From the NCBI GenBank assembly GCA_963745205.1, contig CAVUWX010000007.1:372001-436000 (forward strand): a DNA stretch of 64,000 bases. The letters run 5' to 3'. The position numbers were made by a program, and so were the translations under genes. Of this stretch, positions 9,916 to 18,979 are shown piece after piece. The stretch's first letter is position 1, and each line of letters opens with the position of its first letter. The notes beneath the pieces were generated by a model. It made no database searches and had not been told where the DNA came from. It worked only from the letters and a program-made list of their open reading frames with translations. The stretch is from Hyphomicrobium_A sp963745205. GTDB taxonomy: Bacteria; Pseudomonadota; Alphaproteobacteria; Rhizobiales; Hyphomicrobiaceae.

Positions 9916-10467
9916 TTACTTCTTCTGCCGCTGCATCGCCTCGCGCACGATGGTGTAGACCGCTTTTACATCGGCAACCCGGAAGAACATGGTACCGACG
10001 GTGCGTAGGAAGCCTGGGCCGTTCCAGCCGTACCAGTACCATGGCTGATCGCCGAAGGAGATCGTGCCGCTGCCGTCCCCGCGGTCTTCGCGCTTCAAAC
10101 CACTGAGCGAGGATAAATCGATCGATTGCACGGAGCGACTGAAGACACCGGACGCGATGATGGCTCGCCGATCCGTGACACCGTAGACAAGTCGGGATCG
10201 GTAGAACGAGTCGGCGAAGAACCGTCCGACCAGCAAGTAGACGCCGATGCCAACAAATAGCACGCTCACTAGTCCGCCGATTGGATCCGGCGTCTTTGGT
10301 GAGCCCTGCCAGAAAATGTAAAGGACAAAGCCGAGCCAAACCACGCTGAATGGGATGAAATACCAATCCAGCGGCGTAAACACGATGCCTTGTACCGGCC
10401 GCCCCGCCCAAAGCAACTTCTCGCCTGGATCAAGGTATGAGTGCAGCTCGTCTTCTAATGCAGCCAC
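9916..10467 (-). CDS. PH-domain (bPH2-like) membrane protein
   Basis: The 183-residue protein begins LEDELHSYLDPGEKLLWAGRP, the usual opening of bacterial PH-like membrane proteins. Two transmembrane helices follow (FIPFSVVWLGFVLYIF and VLFVGIGVYLLVGRFF), then a PH-like module with the typical VTDRRAII strand and an IDLSSLSGLK turn. Function in the family is unclear. It lies antisense between recombinase remnants 2 and 3. Confidence 0.75.
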   Translation of the reverse strand: MAALEDELHSYLDPGEKLLWAGRPVQGIVFTPLDWYFIPFSVVWLGFVLYIFWQGSPKTPDPIGGLVSVLFVGIGVYLLVGRFFADSFYRSRLVYGVTDRRAIIASGVFSRSVQSIDLSSLSGLKREDRGDGSGTISFGDQPWYWYGWNGPGFLRTVGTMFFRVADVKAVYTIVREAMQRQKK

Positions 10468-10581
10468 GACGCGCCTCCCATCAACCGCACCATCACGATA
10501 TCAAATCACCGCACAGTCGTCCGCTCCAGCCACTCTGCCCCCGCCGGACCTTCATCATCAGCGCGCAGGAAAATCTCAACG

Positions 10582-10632
10582 GTCGGCGGGTCTCTTAGGG
10601 ACGTGCAGACGTTGGCCGGATGACCGCGATAC
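10582..10632 (+). pseudogene. Tyrosine recombinase 3'-end remnant 3
   Basis: The frame reads SLRDVQTLAG then a stop, then PRY. This matches the conserved LRDVQxLAGH segment just before the catalytic Tyr box, truncated and mutated. It is the weakest copy, recognised mainly from its similarity to remnant 4. Confidence 0.5.
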
Positions 10633-10741
10633 GGTCATTTGATCTGCGACAAGTCCTGCTTGATCGACATGTGCTCAAGTAAGCTGTGCCATTGGTCAGG
10701 GCGATTTTGACCGCACCAATCGACCATCGCGGAGATCGCAG

Positions 10742-12796
10742 TTGCCCACCAGCAAGATACAGTTGGTCACCATTCTGTGGACCGTAGGGGTCTTCGGCTA
10801 CGCATGCGCCCCTGTTGCGGCTGCCGTTCGCATCGAGGGCCAAGTCCAAGCAGCGGGCGGCCCAATCGCAAAATCAACAGTGACTTTATGGGCCGCGAAT
10901 GCGAGCGCACCGACGCAGCTGGCTCAGACTCAGACCGGCGCTGATGGTCGATTTGAGGTTTCCATCGAGCAGTCGCCAAGCGACGACACCAGCTTGTATC
11001 TTATCGCCACGGGTGGCGAAGCCGCTGTCAACAAACAAGGCGATAATCCCGCCATCGTGCTCATGACGGTGTTGGGCAACAAGCCGCCGGCCAAGGTCGT
11101 GATCAATGAGATGACGACCGTCGCCTCGGTGTGGACCAATGCGCAGTTCCTCGACGGCACAGCGATCAAGGGGCCCGCGTTAAGCCTGCGTATTGCCGCG
11201 GGCAACGTGCCCAACTTCATTGATCTTCAAACGGGTGGCTGGGGGGCGGCTATTCAGGATCCACTCAACAGCGGCCAGACGCCTACCATGGGGAACTTCG
11301 CCACGCTGGCCGATCTGCTTTCCGGTTGCGCCACGCGGGTGAAGGCCGATGCGTGCAACAATCTCTTTGCCGCGACTACAGCTCCGAACGGCAAAGTGCC
11401 CACCGACACGCTGGCGGCGGCACAGTCTATCGCTCGCGCTCCATGGTACCAGCCCGAACGGCTCTATGCCTTGCTCGACCAGTTCTATCCAGTCCCGCAG
11501 GGCAAGAACCTGCGAGCCGTTCCGTTCATGCCGTACCTCAACTGGGCGCCCAGCGCCTGGGTCCTGCCGCTCAAGTTCGATGGCGGCGGATATCGTGCGG
11601 GCGGGAAGGCCATGTTCGACAGCGAGGGCAACCTCTGGGTCGGCGACAACTTCACGGTGGGTTGGCAGGGGCAGGACAGTTTGTGGCAGGGCAACGCGAC
11701 CAAGTTCGCGCCGAACGGTCGCCCGATTTCACCGATCACCACGGGCTTCGCCGGTGGCGGAATGGAAGGAGGCACCTTCGGCGCGGCCGTCGATGCCAAC
11801 GACAATGTCTGGCTCACCACCTACGGCAGCAAGGCGATCGCGGTGTTCGACAAGAACGGAAAGCCGCTGACGCCGCCGGAAGGCATCACCTTCGATGGCA
11901 AACTCGGGCTGATGCAGGGGGTGATCGTCACGCCCAGCGGAGACGTGTGGGTCCTGGGCGTCGAGAAGAGCCAGCTCGTGCACTTCCCCAAGGGCGATCT
12001 GACCAAGGGCCGGATCGTTTGCGAGGGTGACAAGGAGGAGCCGTGCAAGTCGTTCCGGGCGCCATTTCACCTCGGCATCGACCCGCAGGACCGAATCTGG
12101 GTGTCCAACAGCGGCGTCGACCACGTCACGCGCTTCCCCGCCTCTGATCCGAGCAAGGCCGAGAACTTCAAGACCGGAATCAACAATAGCGGTCTTGCCA
12201 TCGACAGCCAGGGCAACGTCTGGGTCACCAACCGGTTCGGCACTGGGCTGCTGGGCATGGCCCATCTGATCGACATGGGGGTACACCTGAAGCTTAAGGG
12301 TGTTACGTCGGCCTCTGACTACCTGACGAAGACCATGTCCGAGCAAAAGGGCGGCGCAGGTAGCGTCACGCTGCTGCGGCCGGACGGCACCCAATTTCCG
12401 GGATCGCCGTTCAAGGGCGGTGGCCTCCCCGGCCCGTGGGCGGTGGTCGTGGACGGTAATGACAACGTGTGGATCTCCAACTTCGCCATGCCGAGCAGCC
12501 CGATCGTGCAGCTCTGCGGCGCCCGCACCGAGAACTGCCCGCCCGGCATGAAGACCGGCGACCAGATCTCGCCGCCCGGCGGGTACGTGGGTGGCGGCCT
12601 GCAGATGCTGACCGATATCGCGGTCGATCCGGCAGGCAACGTCTGGGCAATGAACAACTGGCAGGACATAGACAGCTGTATCGGCACCCCCCGTGAGGCA
12701 ATTTCGACCCGCTGCGGTGGCCAGGGTGTCGTCATCTTCTATGGCATGGCCAAGCCGGTCCACGCACCGCAGATCGGACCGGCCAGACAACCATAG
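10742..12796 (+). CDS. Secreted beta-propeller (NHL/Vgb-like repeat) protein
   Basis: The 684-residue protein starts at a TTG with GGAG 8 bases upstream. A signal peptide (LVTILWTVGVFGYACAPVAAA) and a transthyretin-like carbohydrate-binding or Ig-type domain (VRIEGQVQAAGGPIAKSTVT) come first, then a linker. From about residue 270 there are repeated blades of the form GNLWVGDN, DNVWLTT, GDVWVLG, DRIWVSN, GNVWVTN, DNVWISN and GNVWAMN. Vgb-like and NHL propellers bind ligands or act as lyases; no catalytic residues can be assigned here. It is probably periplasmic or extracellular. It lies between recombinase remnants 3 and 4. Confidence 0.8.
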   Translation: MPTSKIQLVTILWTVGVFGYACAPVAAAVRIEGQVQAAGGPIAKSTVTLWAANASAPTQLAQTQTGADGRFEVSIEQSPSDDTSLYLIATGGEAAVNKQGDNPAIVLMTVLGNKPPAKVVINEMTTVASVWTNAQFLDGTAIKGPALSLRIAAGNVPNFIDLQTGGWGAAIQDPLNSGQTPTMGNFATLADLLSGCATRVKADACNNLFAATTAPNGKVPTDTLAAAQSIARAPWYQPERLYALLDQFYPVPQGKNLRAVPFMPYLNWAPSAWVLPLKFDGGGYRAGGKAMFDSEGNLWVGDNFTVGWQGQDSLWQGNATKFAPNGRPISPITTGFAGGGMEGGTFGAAVDANDNVWLTTYGSKAIAVFDKNGKPLTPPEGITFDGKLGLMQGVIVTPSGDVWVLGVEKSQLVHFPKGDLTKGRIVCEGDKEEPCKSFRAPFHLGIDPQDRIWVSNSGVDHVTRFPASDPSKAENFKTGINNSGLAIDSQGNVWVTNRFGTGLLGMAHLIDMGVHLKLKGVTSASDYLTKTMSEQKGGAGSVTLLRPDGTQFPGSPFKGGGLPGPWAVVVDGNDNVWISNFAMPSSPIVQLCGARTENCPPGMKTGDQISPPGGYVGGGLQMLTDIAVDPAGNVWAMNNWQDIDSCIGTPREAISTRCGGQGVVIFYGMAKPVHAPQIGPARQP

Positions 12797-12869
12797 TGAA
12801 GAGGCACCGCGAAGGAAGGAGGGAGTGACCGATGCCGTTCCATTTGGAACGCGACAATCAGCACCTGGC

Positions 12870-12962
12870 GATGATCACTTCAGAGACGTGCAGATGTTGG
12901 CGGGCCATCCTGCGCTCAGCACGATGCGGCGCTAAATTGCCTAGAGGCGCAGAGTGATGATC
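12870..12962 (+). pseudogene. Tyrosine recombinase 3'-end remnant 4
   Basis: The frame reads FRDVQMLAGHPALSTMRR then a stop where the other copies have the catalytic Tyr (CGC TAA ATT instead of CGC TAC ATT). After that come further in-phase matches to the tail. One point mutation therefore removes the catalytic Tyr. The copy shows the LAGH box that links remnant 3 to remnants 1 and 2. Confidence 0.65.
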
Positions 12963-13118
12963 CCGTTCATTCAACATTCAGGTTGGTAGGAAGCAGACTT
13001 CCGACCCGTGCAACTCGCAGGGCCTGGTGGACCGCAGCTGCCAAGACCGCAGCCTAAGTTTGCCACGAGTTAGGGTCCTTGCCCGATTGCAATGACATCG
13101 CAAATCGGAGGCCTGCAA

Positions 13119-13499
13119 ATGATCAGGAAGAGTTTGACATTGGGCTCTTGTGGAGCGCTCGCCATTGGGCTCTTGGCCGCTGCTGCACAGGCCGCTCCCG
13201 GCCAAGTCATTACACTCAATAAGTCAGCTCAGACCAATAACCTCCTGACGCCTATTCACCGCGGAGGCGGAGGTTGGGGCGGAGGCAGAGGGTGGGGTGG
13301 AGGCGGACACTGGGGTGGTGGCCACTGGGGCGGGGGTAGGGGCTTCGCGTATGGAGGGTGGGGCGGCGGACGTCGCTTCTACCGCGGCTATGGTTTTGGC
13401 GTGCCTTACTATGGTTACGGCTACACCGGCTGTTTTTGGTACTACGGACGCTGGGTCTGCCCTGGCTATGGAGGGTATGGCGGGTATCCTTACTATTGA
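13119..13499 (+). CDS. Glycine/tyrosine-rich secreted protein
   Basis: The 126-residue protein has a signal peptide (MIRKSLTLGSCGALAIGLLA...AQAA) and a low-complexity body of GGWGGGR, GGHWGGG and YGYG repeats ending PGYGGYGGYPYY. The ATG at 13119 has GGAGG upstream. Proteins of this build are common in Rhizobiales envelopes and are thought to be structural or surface-associated; nothing more specific can be read. Confidence 0.7.
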   Translation: MIRKSLTLGSCGALAIGLLAAAAQAAPGQVITLNKSAQTNNLLTPIHRGGGGWGGGRGWGGGGHWGGGHWGGGRGFAYGGWGGGRRFYRGYGFGVPYYGYGYTGCFWYYGRWVCPGYGGYGGYPYY

Positions 13500-13743
13500 G
13501 GAGCGCGCTGCAGCGTTCTGAGATGCACAGCAGCGATGAATTCGGACGTGAGGGGGCTCGCTGGGGCCAAGGCCTCTTCCGCACTCTCTCTCGCCTACGC
13601 GGCGGCTCTCAGAGACGCATCGCGCAATCTTGCTGCCCCTACGGCCAGAGCACAGGTCCAGTGGTGAGCAGCAGACAAAGCTGGCGCACAATCGAGAATG
13701 ACGGCGTGGTCTTATCAGGCGGCATCGCAAGAGGAAAAAAAAC

Positions 13744-14019
13744 ATGCGATCGCGCATTCTCTTCATCGCTGCTTGTCTAGTCCTCTTCCCGCTCGCTCTG
13801 ATCTCCGGAGAAGCAGTGGCCTTAGATGTTCAGCAAAGTTGTGAGAGCGACTTCAAGAGATATTGCGGCAGCTACGAGGCCTACTCCACGAGTGGGAACG
13901 CATGCATGAGATCGATGGGGAGATCGCACCGACTGGACAGAGATTGTCTCCGAGCCCTTGATGAAGGCGGATACGTTACCCAGGCCGATCGCGAAGCCTA
14001 CAGACGCCACTACCATTAA
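13744..14019 (+). CDS. Small secreted protein with four cysteines
   Basis: The 91-residue product has a signal peptide ending near GEAVA and a mature part with four Cys (CESDFKRYC, ACMRSMGR, DCLRAL) likely forming two disulfides. It is preceded by a purine-rich ribosome binding site (GAGGAAAAAAAAC). Mature sequence resembles the cysteine-rich-repeat secreted proteins of Rhizobiales. Function unknown. Confidence 0.7.
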   Translation: MRSRILFIAACLVLFPLALISGEAVALDVQQSCESDFKRYCGSYEAYSTSGNACMRSMGRSHRLDRDCLRALDEGGYVTQADREAYRRHYH

Positions 14020-14020
14020 G

Positions 14021-14100
14021 CTATCTCACAACCGAAGACGGCGGCACGTTCGTGACGAGAGGGCAGCTCTCATCGGTCCCTCGGCAGGGTTATAGTCCTC
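14021..14100 (-). pseudogene. Lipoprotein 3'-end remnant, copy C
   Basis: The minus strand gives TDESCPLVTNVPPSSVVR and a TAG, matching the last residues of copies A, B and D but with nothing conserved further upstream. It is a short, degraded copy. Confidence 0.5.
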
Positions 14101-14129
14101 GTCGCCCTTGAGCATGAAGGAGAGTGAGC

Positions 14130-14231
14130 ATGGCACAATTCCCTGCTCATAACGCGCTGGTTTCTATCGTCTTCCTCGGCTGCCTCGGCTTTCTCTACGT
14201 CGTCGCTCTAGACCACGTCTTCAGCAGATGA
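14130..14231 (+). CDS. 33-residue single-span membrane peptide
   Basis: A very good ribosome binding site (AAGGAGAGTGAGC) precedes an ATG that opens MAQFPAHNALVSIVFLGCLG, then FLYVVALDHVFSR. This gives one hydrophobic segment with a charged tail. The site and composition argue for a real microprotein; function unknown. Confidence 0.45.
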   Translation: MAQFPAHNALVSIVFLGCLGFLYVVALDHVFSR

Positions 14232-14367
14232 TGCTAACCGAATGACCAAACCACGGCCCCGCGGCGAAGCTCACGCCAGGTCATGGCAGCCGCTTCCCAC
14301 GCTTGATTGTCAGACGCTTGCTTGGGAATAACGAAGGCACAGGCTCGGTTGTCGGCGGTGCGGACCT

Positions 14368-14577
14368 CTACCGCACAACCGACCCCGTCAGTCCCGTGGC
14401 CACCGCTGGGCAGCTCTTGTCCGACGGAGCCTTCGCCACCGTGTACAGCTTCCCATTCAGTCGAATAAGCTCGGCTTCTCGCTGGCCATCTGCCGTTGAA
14501 GAGAGCTGCGGCGTGGTAGACCGTCCCGCCGCCAGGCCGGGGGCGTGTCCTTTCTTCGCCAGGGATTTGATCTAGGG
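14368..14577 (-). pseudogene. Lipoprotein 3'-end remnant, copy D
   Basis: On the minus strand an open frame without a start codon reads SSTADGQREAELIRLNGKLY, then TVAKAPSDKSCPAVATG and TGSVVR with a TAG at 14368. The 3' half is intact while the front is replaced by unrelated sequence. Confidence 0.65.
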
Positions 14578-14584
14578 GTCTGAG

Positions 14585-14935
14585 TTACATCCCAGGCCGC
14601 TCAGAAATCTCCATCACCTCGACAGAAGATTCTGGAATCTTCAGGTGCGGGTTGTCGCCGAGCATTCTCGCCGCCGCCTCGTGCAATTCCGCTTCCAAAA
14701 CTAGGTACCAGTTCAGATCATTCCGCACATCTGAAACGCCTTTAGCGGTGACGCGTTTGGTCTTGCCCAGTGGCTTGCCCTTATCAACTAGGCTCTTCTC
14801 GTGATCCGTCATCCACTTCTTCCACGCGCCCATCATTTCTTCCGAGGCGGCCTTCATTTTTTCCGGCGGGGTACTTTTTTTCCACTCGTCAACGACCGAG
14901 GCGGGGATACTGAACAAGGCGAAGAATTTTTTCAT
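14585..14935 (-). CDS. YCII-like hypothetical protein
   Basis: The 116-residue soluble protein MKKFFALFSIPASVVDEWKK ... NPHLKIPESSVEVMEI resembles the YCII-related alpha/beta-barrel dimers widespread in Proteobacteria (conserved ending H-L-x-IPxSxVEVMEI). There is no signal peptide. The ATG at 14935 follows a GGGAGTG site. The enzymatic role, if any, is unknown. Confidence 0.7.
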   Translation of the reverse strand: MKKFFALFSIPASVVDEWKKSTPPEKMKAASEEMMGAWKKWMTDHEKSLVDKGKPLGKTKRVTAKGVSDVRNDLNWYLVLEAELHEAAARMLGDNPHLKIPESSVEVMEISERPGM

Positions 14936-15503
14936 GGATCACTCCCGAACTATAGAGACTCGCGGTGTGGGGCGATCCTTATTAGCCCCCCAACGCTTAT
15001 GGAGGTCGGTTCTTCTACGCTTCGCTATCGATCGCGGCTGTCAGCCTGCGTCACGACTGCTTTAGGGCGCCAGGTGATCGACGGTCAACGCGCTCGCAAA
15101 ACTAAATCGCCAGAGATCCGGGGAAACCAAAGGCTGGGCAAAAGCGGCCAGCTTGATAGTCGATTGCTCGTACCTGGCGGCACTCGCGTCAGCTGCGTCA
15201 GAGCGGACATTTGACCATTGGGACGCGACGAGACACGCGGCTACCAGCCCGAACTCTGATCCGCCGCCCTACGCGCCGCCTTTGGTGCTGGCGACCTACA
15301 GTCTCTACAATGTAATCAGCGAGTGTCTGATCGAAGTAACGCGTTTCCGACGTTCCCGTACGCTCTGCCACGATACGCTCCCTACGCTTACGAGGAGCAG
15401 AACACCTCGCGATCTTGTTCGGATCGTGGCGTGCAAGATGGCACTTAAGTGACTAACATTTTTTTCTGAGCAGCCGCCGCCTCGGCTACGTTCGCTCAAA
15501 TTT
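14936..15503. other. Intergenic stretch without a supported gene
   Basis: About 570 bases with no frame that has both a ribosome binding site and protein-like composition. I see nothing definable in it apart from the upstream region of the minus-strand YCII-like gene at its left end. Confidence 0.4.
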
Positions 15504-15791
15504 TCAATTCACGCTCGCGAGTGGAACGTCCAGGGCTCGGATGCAAACGGTTCCATCAACCTCGACATGACCCCTGTCGTACTTCTGACTAGCGATCCGC
15601 TCGAAGCTCTTGCGGTAAATCTTGAAGGTCGCAAAGTAGTCTTCGTGCTCGATCGGCACGATGTCGATGCTCTCGAGCGCCGGATTGGAAACAAGAATAT
15701 CGACGGGTCTGCTACCGTCCTTCATGGTGAAGCGAACGGCTCTCATGCTGCGGTCCGCGAGGGCAGGGCGAGCAAAGGGTAAGAGCGGCAT
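15504..15791 (-). CDS. DUF1488-like small protein
   Basis: The 95-residue protein contains MRAVRFTMKDGSRPVDILVS and an end segment ERIASQKYDRGHVEVDGTV, which resembles the DUF1488 pattern (helix, then AS-x-KYD-x-G-x-x-E). The ATG at 15791 has AGGAG 6 bases upstream, which decides the start over one 15 codons earlier. Function unknown. Confidence 0.6.
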   Translation of the reverse strand: MPLLPFARPALADRSMRAVRFTMKDGSRPVDILVSNPALESIDIVPIEHEDYFATFKIYRKSFERIASQKYDRGHVEVDGTVCIRALDVPLASVN

Positions 15792-15957
15792 GGGGACTCC
15801 TACGGGTTGATGCGTCAGCTTCCTCCTGATCGCCACATCGCCAAAATAGTTCCCCCAACACTCAAACTATCCGCCAACAATCGCCTCGTCTAGGCTCGGT
15901 CCCCACATATCCGACGTCGGGACTTCTTCTGCGTTTGCGGGATTAGGAGTACAAGTC

Positions 15958-16254
15958 ATGATATCGCGACCACCTCCCTACCGCTGCGCGGTGGCGATTT
16001 TGCTGCTCATCGCGTGGACGCTAATGGCAGCGGCGGCGCACCCCGTTTCAGCCGAGCCAGCGGACGAGGATTTTACGATCGAAGGTCTTTTGAAAGGCGG
16101 CTGGCAGATCGCCGGCTATACCGGTGCCATGGACAACTGGTCGACCTTTATTCTGTTCCGGCATCCGGATCAGCCCTACCTCGTGCAGTGCCGCTCGGGC
16201 TACGACGTGACGCGCCAGCAGCGCACGCAATCTCATTGCTACAAGTTGCGTTAG
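15958..16254 (+). CDS. Small secreted protein
   Basis: The 98-residue product has a signal peptide (CAVAILLLIAWTLMAAAAHPVSA) and a mature domain GGWQIAGYTGAMDNWSTFIL ... QPYLVQCRSGYDVTRQQRTQ with two Cys. An AGGAG site precedes the ATG. Likely periplasmic; the family is not recognised. Confidence 0.65.
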   Translation: MISRPPPYRCAVAILLLIAWTLMAAAAHPVSAEPADEDFTIEGLLKGGWQIAGYTGAMDNWSTFILFRHPDQPYLVQCRSGYDVTRQQRTQSHCYKLR

Positions 16255-16446
16255 GGCCTTGGCGGCGACCAAATCAGGCAAAGCGGAAACACCCACATCG
16301 CCGGAGGAGAAGTCGGAAAGCTACCGCCGAGCTAGCGGGTTGATCCGAGAACGGGACATGGCGACCATTTCCAACCGTCCCTCGGGCGGGATCGAGGCGC
16401 CCACTCCTCTCCGATGGCCAATCGAGAAACATGGCGTTCCACGAGT

Positions 16447-16731
16447 TCAGAGCGGGGTCAGACGGGGCCTCACCGCGAGATAGCGACCGCCAGTCTTATC
16501 AATCTCCGTGACAAGCTCTCGAACACCTATCATCACCGTCTCGAGCCACTTTGCGGCGATGGCTGTGTCTTGGCCCATGGCAATTGCATAAGCTCGGCCG
16601 AATTCATGAAGAGCCTCTGAGCGATCCTCTGCGGGGAGCTTGGCGATCGTGATGGCTGTGCGCTGGATCGCGACGAGCGTATGTTCGACGAGCTCGAGCT
16701 CCTCAACGTATGAGAGAGATGCTTTGCGCAC
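16447..16731 (-). CDS. Hypothetical helical protein
   Basis: A protein-like, mostly helical segment of about 94 residues (YVEELELVEHTLVAIQRTAI ... LHEFGRAYAIAMGQDTAIAA). The open frame extends much further upstream, but that part looks non-coding. The GTG at 16731 is the best start, though no clear ribosome binding site is seen, so this may be a truncated gene. Confidence 0.4.
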   Translation of the reverse strand: MRKASLSYVEELELVEHTLVAIQRTAITIAKLPAEDRSEALHEFGRAYAIAMGQDTAIAAKWLETVMIGVRELVTEIDKTGGRYLAVRPRLTPL

Positions 16732-17114
16732 GCGACTACTCAAGCAAACATGTGTTGTTGCGAGCCGAACGGCCGGGGGTTGGGCGAGAAAGGAAGGCCA
16801 GCCCCATGGTCCCCCGGGATCGGCCCTCGACTTCAGAGCGGCATCTTCCCTCGACACGCTCCACGGCTTGGCGCAAAGCCACCGCAACAATCGGGCTGCA
16901 AAGAGACCTGAGTGCTCCCGGGGGGCATTAGGTTCAGACAAGTTCTCAAAGAAATTACTGCAGTTAGCTTGCGGGAGTTGGGTCGAACTCTTAGGTGTGC
17001 AGCGCCTCTTGGTCGGCATCCCCCCGCCGATCGGATGTCAAGAAAAACGGCGACATCGTCGATCTTCGCGGCGGGTCGCGCAGCGCTAATTAGCGATCCG
17101 AGCCGCCCAGCTCG
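16732..17114. other. Intergenic stretch without a supported gene
   Basis: No frame here has convincing composition. The minus-strand frame crossing it is an upstream extension of the gene ending at 16447 and is rich in rare-looking Cys, Ser and Arg combinations. Confidence 0.35.
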
Positions 17115-17399
17115 GTGCTATGCTTAGGCATTGGAGAAGTTTGGGCGTTGGCAGAAGCGGGACCCAAGCGAGACGTAGTGCTTATTTGGCTCCCGAGCGG
17201 GAGAAAGGCGAAGCTCTCCGACTTTGCCCAAGGCGAGCCCTTTGGTGACCTTGAGTGCGCTGTTGCTCGTGCCATGGGCGCTGCAGTTCACGGAATGCTG
17301 CCTTGGGTCTGCTGCGACAAGAAATTTGTGCTGTCCCCCGAGGATATCTCCATGGCCCATGTTCAGTTCAGGGAGGGGGCTAACACGCGAAGGACCTAG
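17115..17399 (+). CDS. Hypothetical protein
   Basis: The 94-residue frame contains protein-like blocks (DVVLIWLPSGRKAKLSDFAQ, then LECAVARAM, LPWVCCDKKFVLSPEDI). No good ribosome binding site is visible, and the last residues look unstructured. It may be a small gene or a remnant. Confidence 0.35.
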   Translation: MLCLGIGEVWALAEAGPKRDVVLIWLPSGRKAKLSDFAQGEPFGDLECAVARAMGAAVHGMLPWVCCDKKFVLSPEDISMAHVQFREGANTRRT

Positions 17400-17426
17400 T
17401 ACCGTGATCCAGAAGGGGAGGAACCC

Positions 17427-17582
17427 ATGGATCCAAAACGTGCGATCATATTTCTGGCCGCGCTCATTCTCGTCTTGGCCCTTCTCTCGTACTCGCGTAC
17501 CTGGGTAGCGACGACCGCGCCTCCTTCTGCCACGGCTCCGATACCGGCAACTTCGGCGCCAGCACCTCCGGCAGCGCCCTAA
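17427..17582 (+). CDS. 51-residue membrane-anchored Ala/Pro-rich peptide
   Basis: A strong AGGGGAGG site precedes an ATG opening MDPKRAIIFLAALILVLALL, a single hydrophobic segment, followed by an Ala/Pro/Thr-rich tail (TAPPSATAPIPATSAPAPPA). It looks like a small anchored protein with an extended tail. Function unknown. Confidence 0.5.
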   Translation: MDPKRAIIFLAALILVLALLSYSRTWVATTAPPSATAPIPATSAPAPPAAP

Positions 17583-17770
17583 GGCGCCATAGCCAGTTTG
17601 GACCACAACAGCAGGCGCTGGCCTAGCTCACGAGCCAGCGTATTGTGAAGACGATGACACGTCTGCCATTCTGACCTGAGCGCCAGCCATGCTCGCGCGG
17701 CTCTCCCGGCGCTATCCTGGATCTCGTATAGTTGCGGCGGGAGCGCTCCATCGGCTCGCAGGAGATTCAG

Positions 17771-18094
17771 ATGTCAAAGCCCCTCACTCGGCCCATTATC
17801 GAACGAGCCCGTGTGCTCATTGCGGACGAGAAGCATTGGTGTCGCGCGGCGCTCGCGAGGGATGAACGTGGCTTTCAGGTAGACCCAACGGATGCGGCAG
17901 CACTCCAAAGGTGCGCTTTCGGTGCACTCGTAGCTGCCGCTTTCGAGCTCGTGGGCGATTTAAAACAGGCCCACAATCTCGCAGATGCGGTGGCGAGAGA
18001 AGTCCGCGGCCCCTCATCCTTGATCAACACGAATGACACGGAAGGCCATGCCGCCGTGTTGGCGCTCTTCGATAGGGTTCTGGCCATCTACTGA
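17771..18094 (+). CDS. Hypothetical protein (paralogue of 18980-19381)
   Basis: The 107-residue cytoplasmic protein has IERARVLIADEKHWCRAALA near the N-terminus, then RCAFGALVAAAFELVGD and LALFDRVLA at the end, a pattern resembling the DUF6197 type. AGGAG precedes the ATG at 17771, which decides the start. The gene at 18980 aligns along most of its length (ALxxAAxxLxGDxxQAHxLxxxVA), so the two are diverged tandem paralogues with one unrelated gene between them. Confidence 0.6.
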   Translation: MSKPLTRPIIERARVLIADEKHWCRAALARDERGFQVDPTDAAALQRCAFGALVAAAFELVGDLKQAHNLADAVAREVRGPSSLINTNDTEGHAAVLALFDRVLAIY

Positions 18095-18292
18095 GAGGCT
18101 GAGCGGTCGGATCACGTCTCGTGGCTTGAACACCGCGAGTGCTCTCTTGCGATCGCTAGGCCCCCCCGGGGGGCTGCCTGCCCTGCACTTCATCAATCCC
18201 CGACAAAAAGCGGCCGTGGTCTCGTGCAAGCTAGGTGTGTCCGGCACACTGATGTCAGCGGCGCTACAAAATTCGTGGTCAGGGAGGAAGTG

Positions 18293-18706
18293 ATGGCTAC
18301 GCTAGCAGAGGCCTTAGGGGCCGAACGTGAAAAAAGGAAACGCGAGACCGAGGAAATGGCCGAGCAGCGCGAAGTGGGCCGAGCCGTGCTCCAGGCTCTG
18401 ATCCAGCGCTTGACCCCCAACTCGGTGGCCAATTGGTTCTTCGTGCTCAGCGAGGATGAGGTCAGCGTGCTGCGCATAAAGAATGGCGCCAGCGCACGCG
18501 AACGCGTCGGATCCTGGGTTGTTGACGAGGAGATGAAATTGGTTTTCGGCACTTACACAACAGAGTGGATCACGGCGGAGAGTTGGTCGCGCGTCGTCGA
18601 CGAGGCTGTCCAAATAACAGCCAAAGTCATCGTCGACGCGGAAGCGCGGGAGCCAACTGCGCCGCAGCTTCGCATCTATCCGGCTGCTGTTAGATCTCCA
18701 GCTTGA
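18293..18706 (+). CDS. Hypothetical protein with N-terminal coiled coil
   Basis: The 137-residue protein starts with a charged helix (LAEALGAEREKRKRETEEMA), then a folded-looking domain with WFFVLSEDEVSVLRIKNG and WVVDEEMKLVFGTYTTEWI. GGGAGGAAG precedes the ATG at 18293. No family recognised. Confidence 0.55.
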   Translation: MATLAEALGAEREKRKRETEEMAEQREVGRAVLQALIQRLTPNSVANWFFVLSEDEVSVLRIKNGASARERVGSWVVDEEMKLVFGTYTTEWITAESWSRVVDEAVQITAKVIVDAEAREPTAPQLRIYPAAVRSPA

Positions 18707-18979
18707 TTTAGCCTGCTCACGAACTGCGCGGGTCGCACATGATCGTTCACACCGAACCCCTCCACGGTTCCGTTGCCGGCGGAGACGCCCATGCCCGAGG
18801 TTGGCAAGCACATGAAGTGCTAGGCGTGCGGGTCAAAGAAAGATAGATGCCCGGCCCGAGCTATACCTCGGAGGCGTGGTCGCCATGCGCAACCGTTAAA
18901 GGATAAGTCCAACACGTAGGTGGGGGAACACCTCGCACGTCTGCTAGATTTGGCCAATGCTGGTCGGGGACGACACGCC

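Noticed and set aside
4657..16400. CGGGCGGGATCGAGGCGCCC shared by about 4657 and 16383
   Set aside because: Only about 20 bases match, flanks differ, and no gene or element explains it; too short to call a repeat family.
18161..18178. GGCCCCCCCGGGGGGCT stretch as a terminator
   Set aside because: It is a GC palindrome with no T run, and homopolymer length there may be unreliable.
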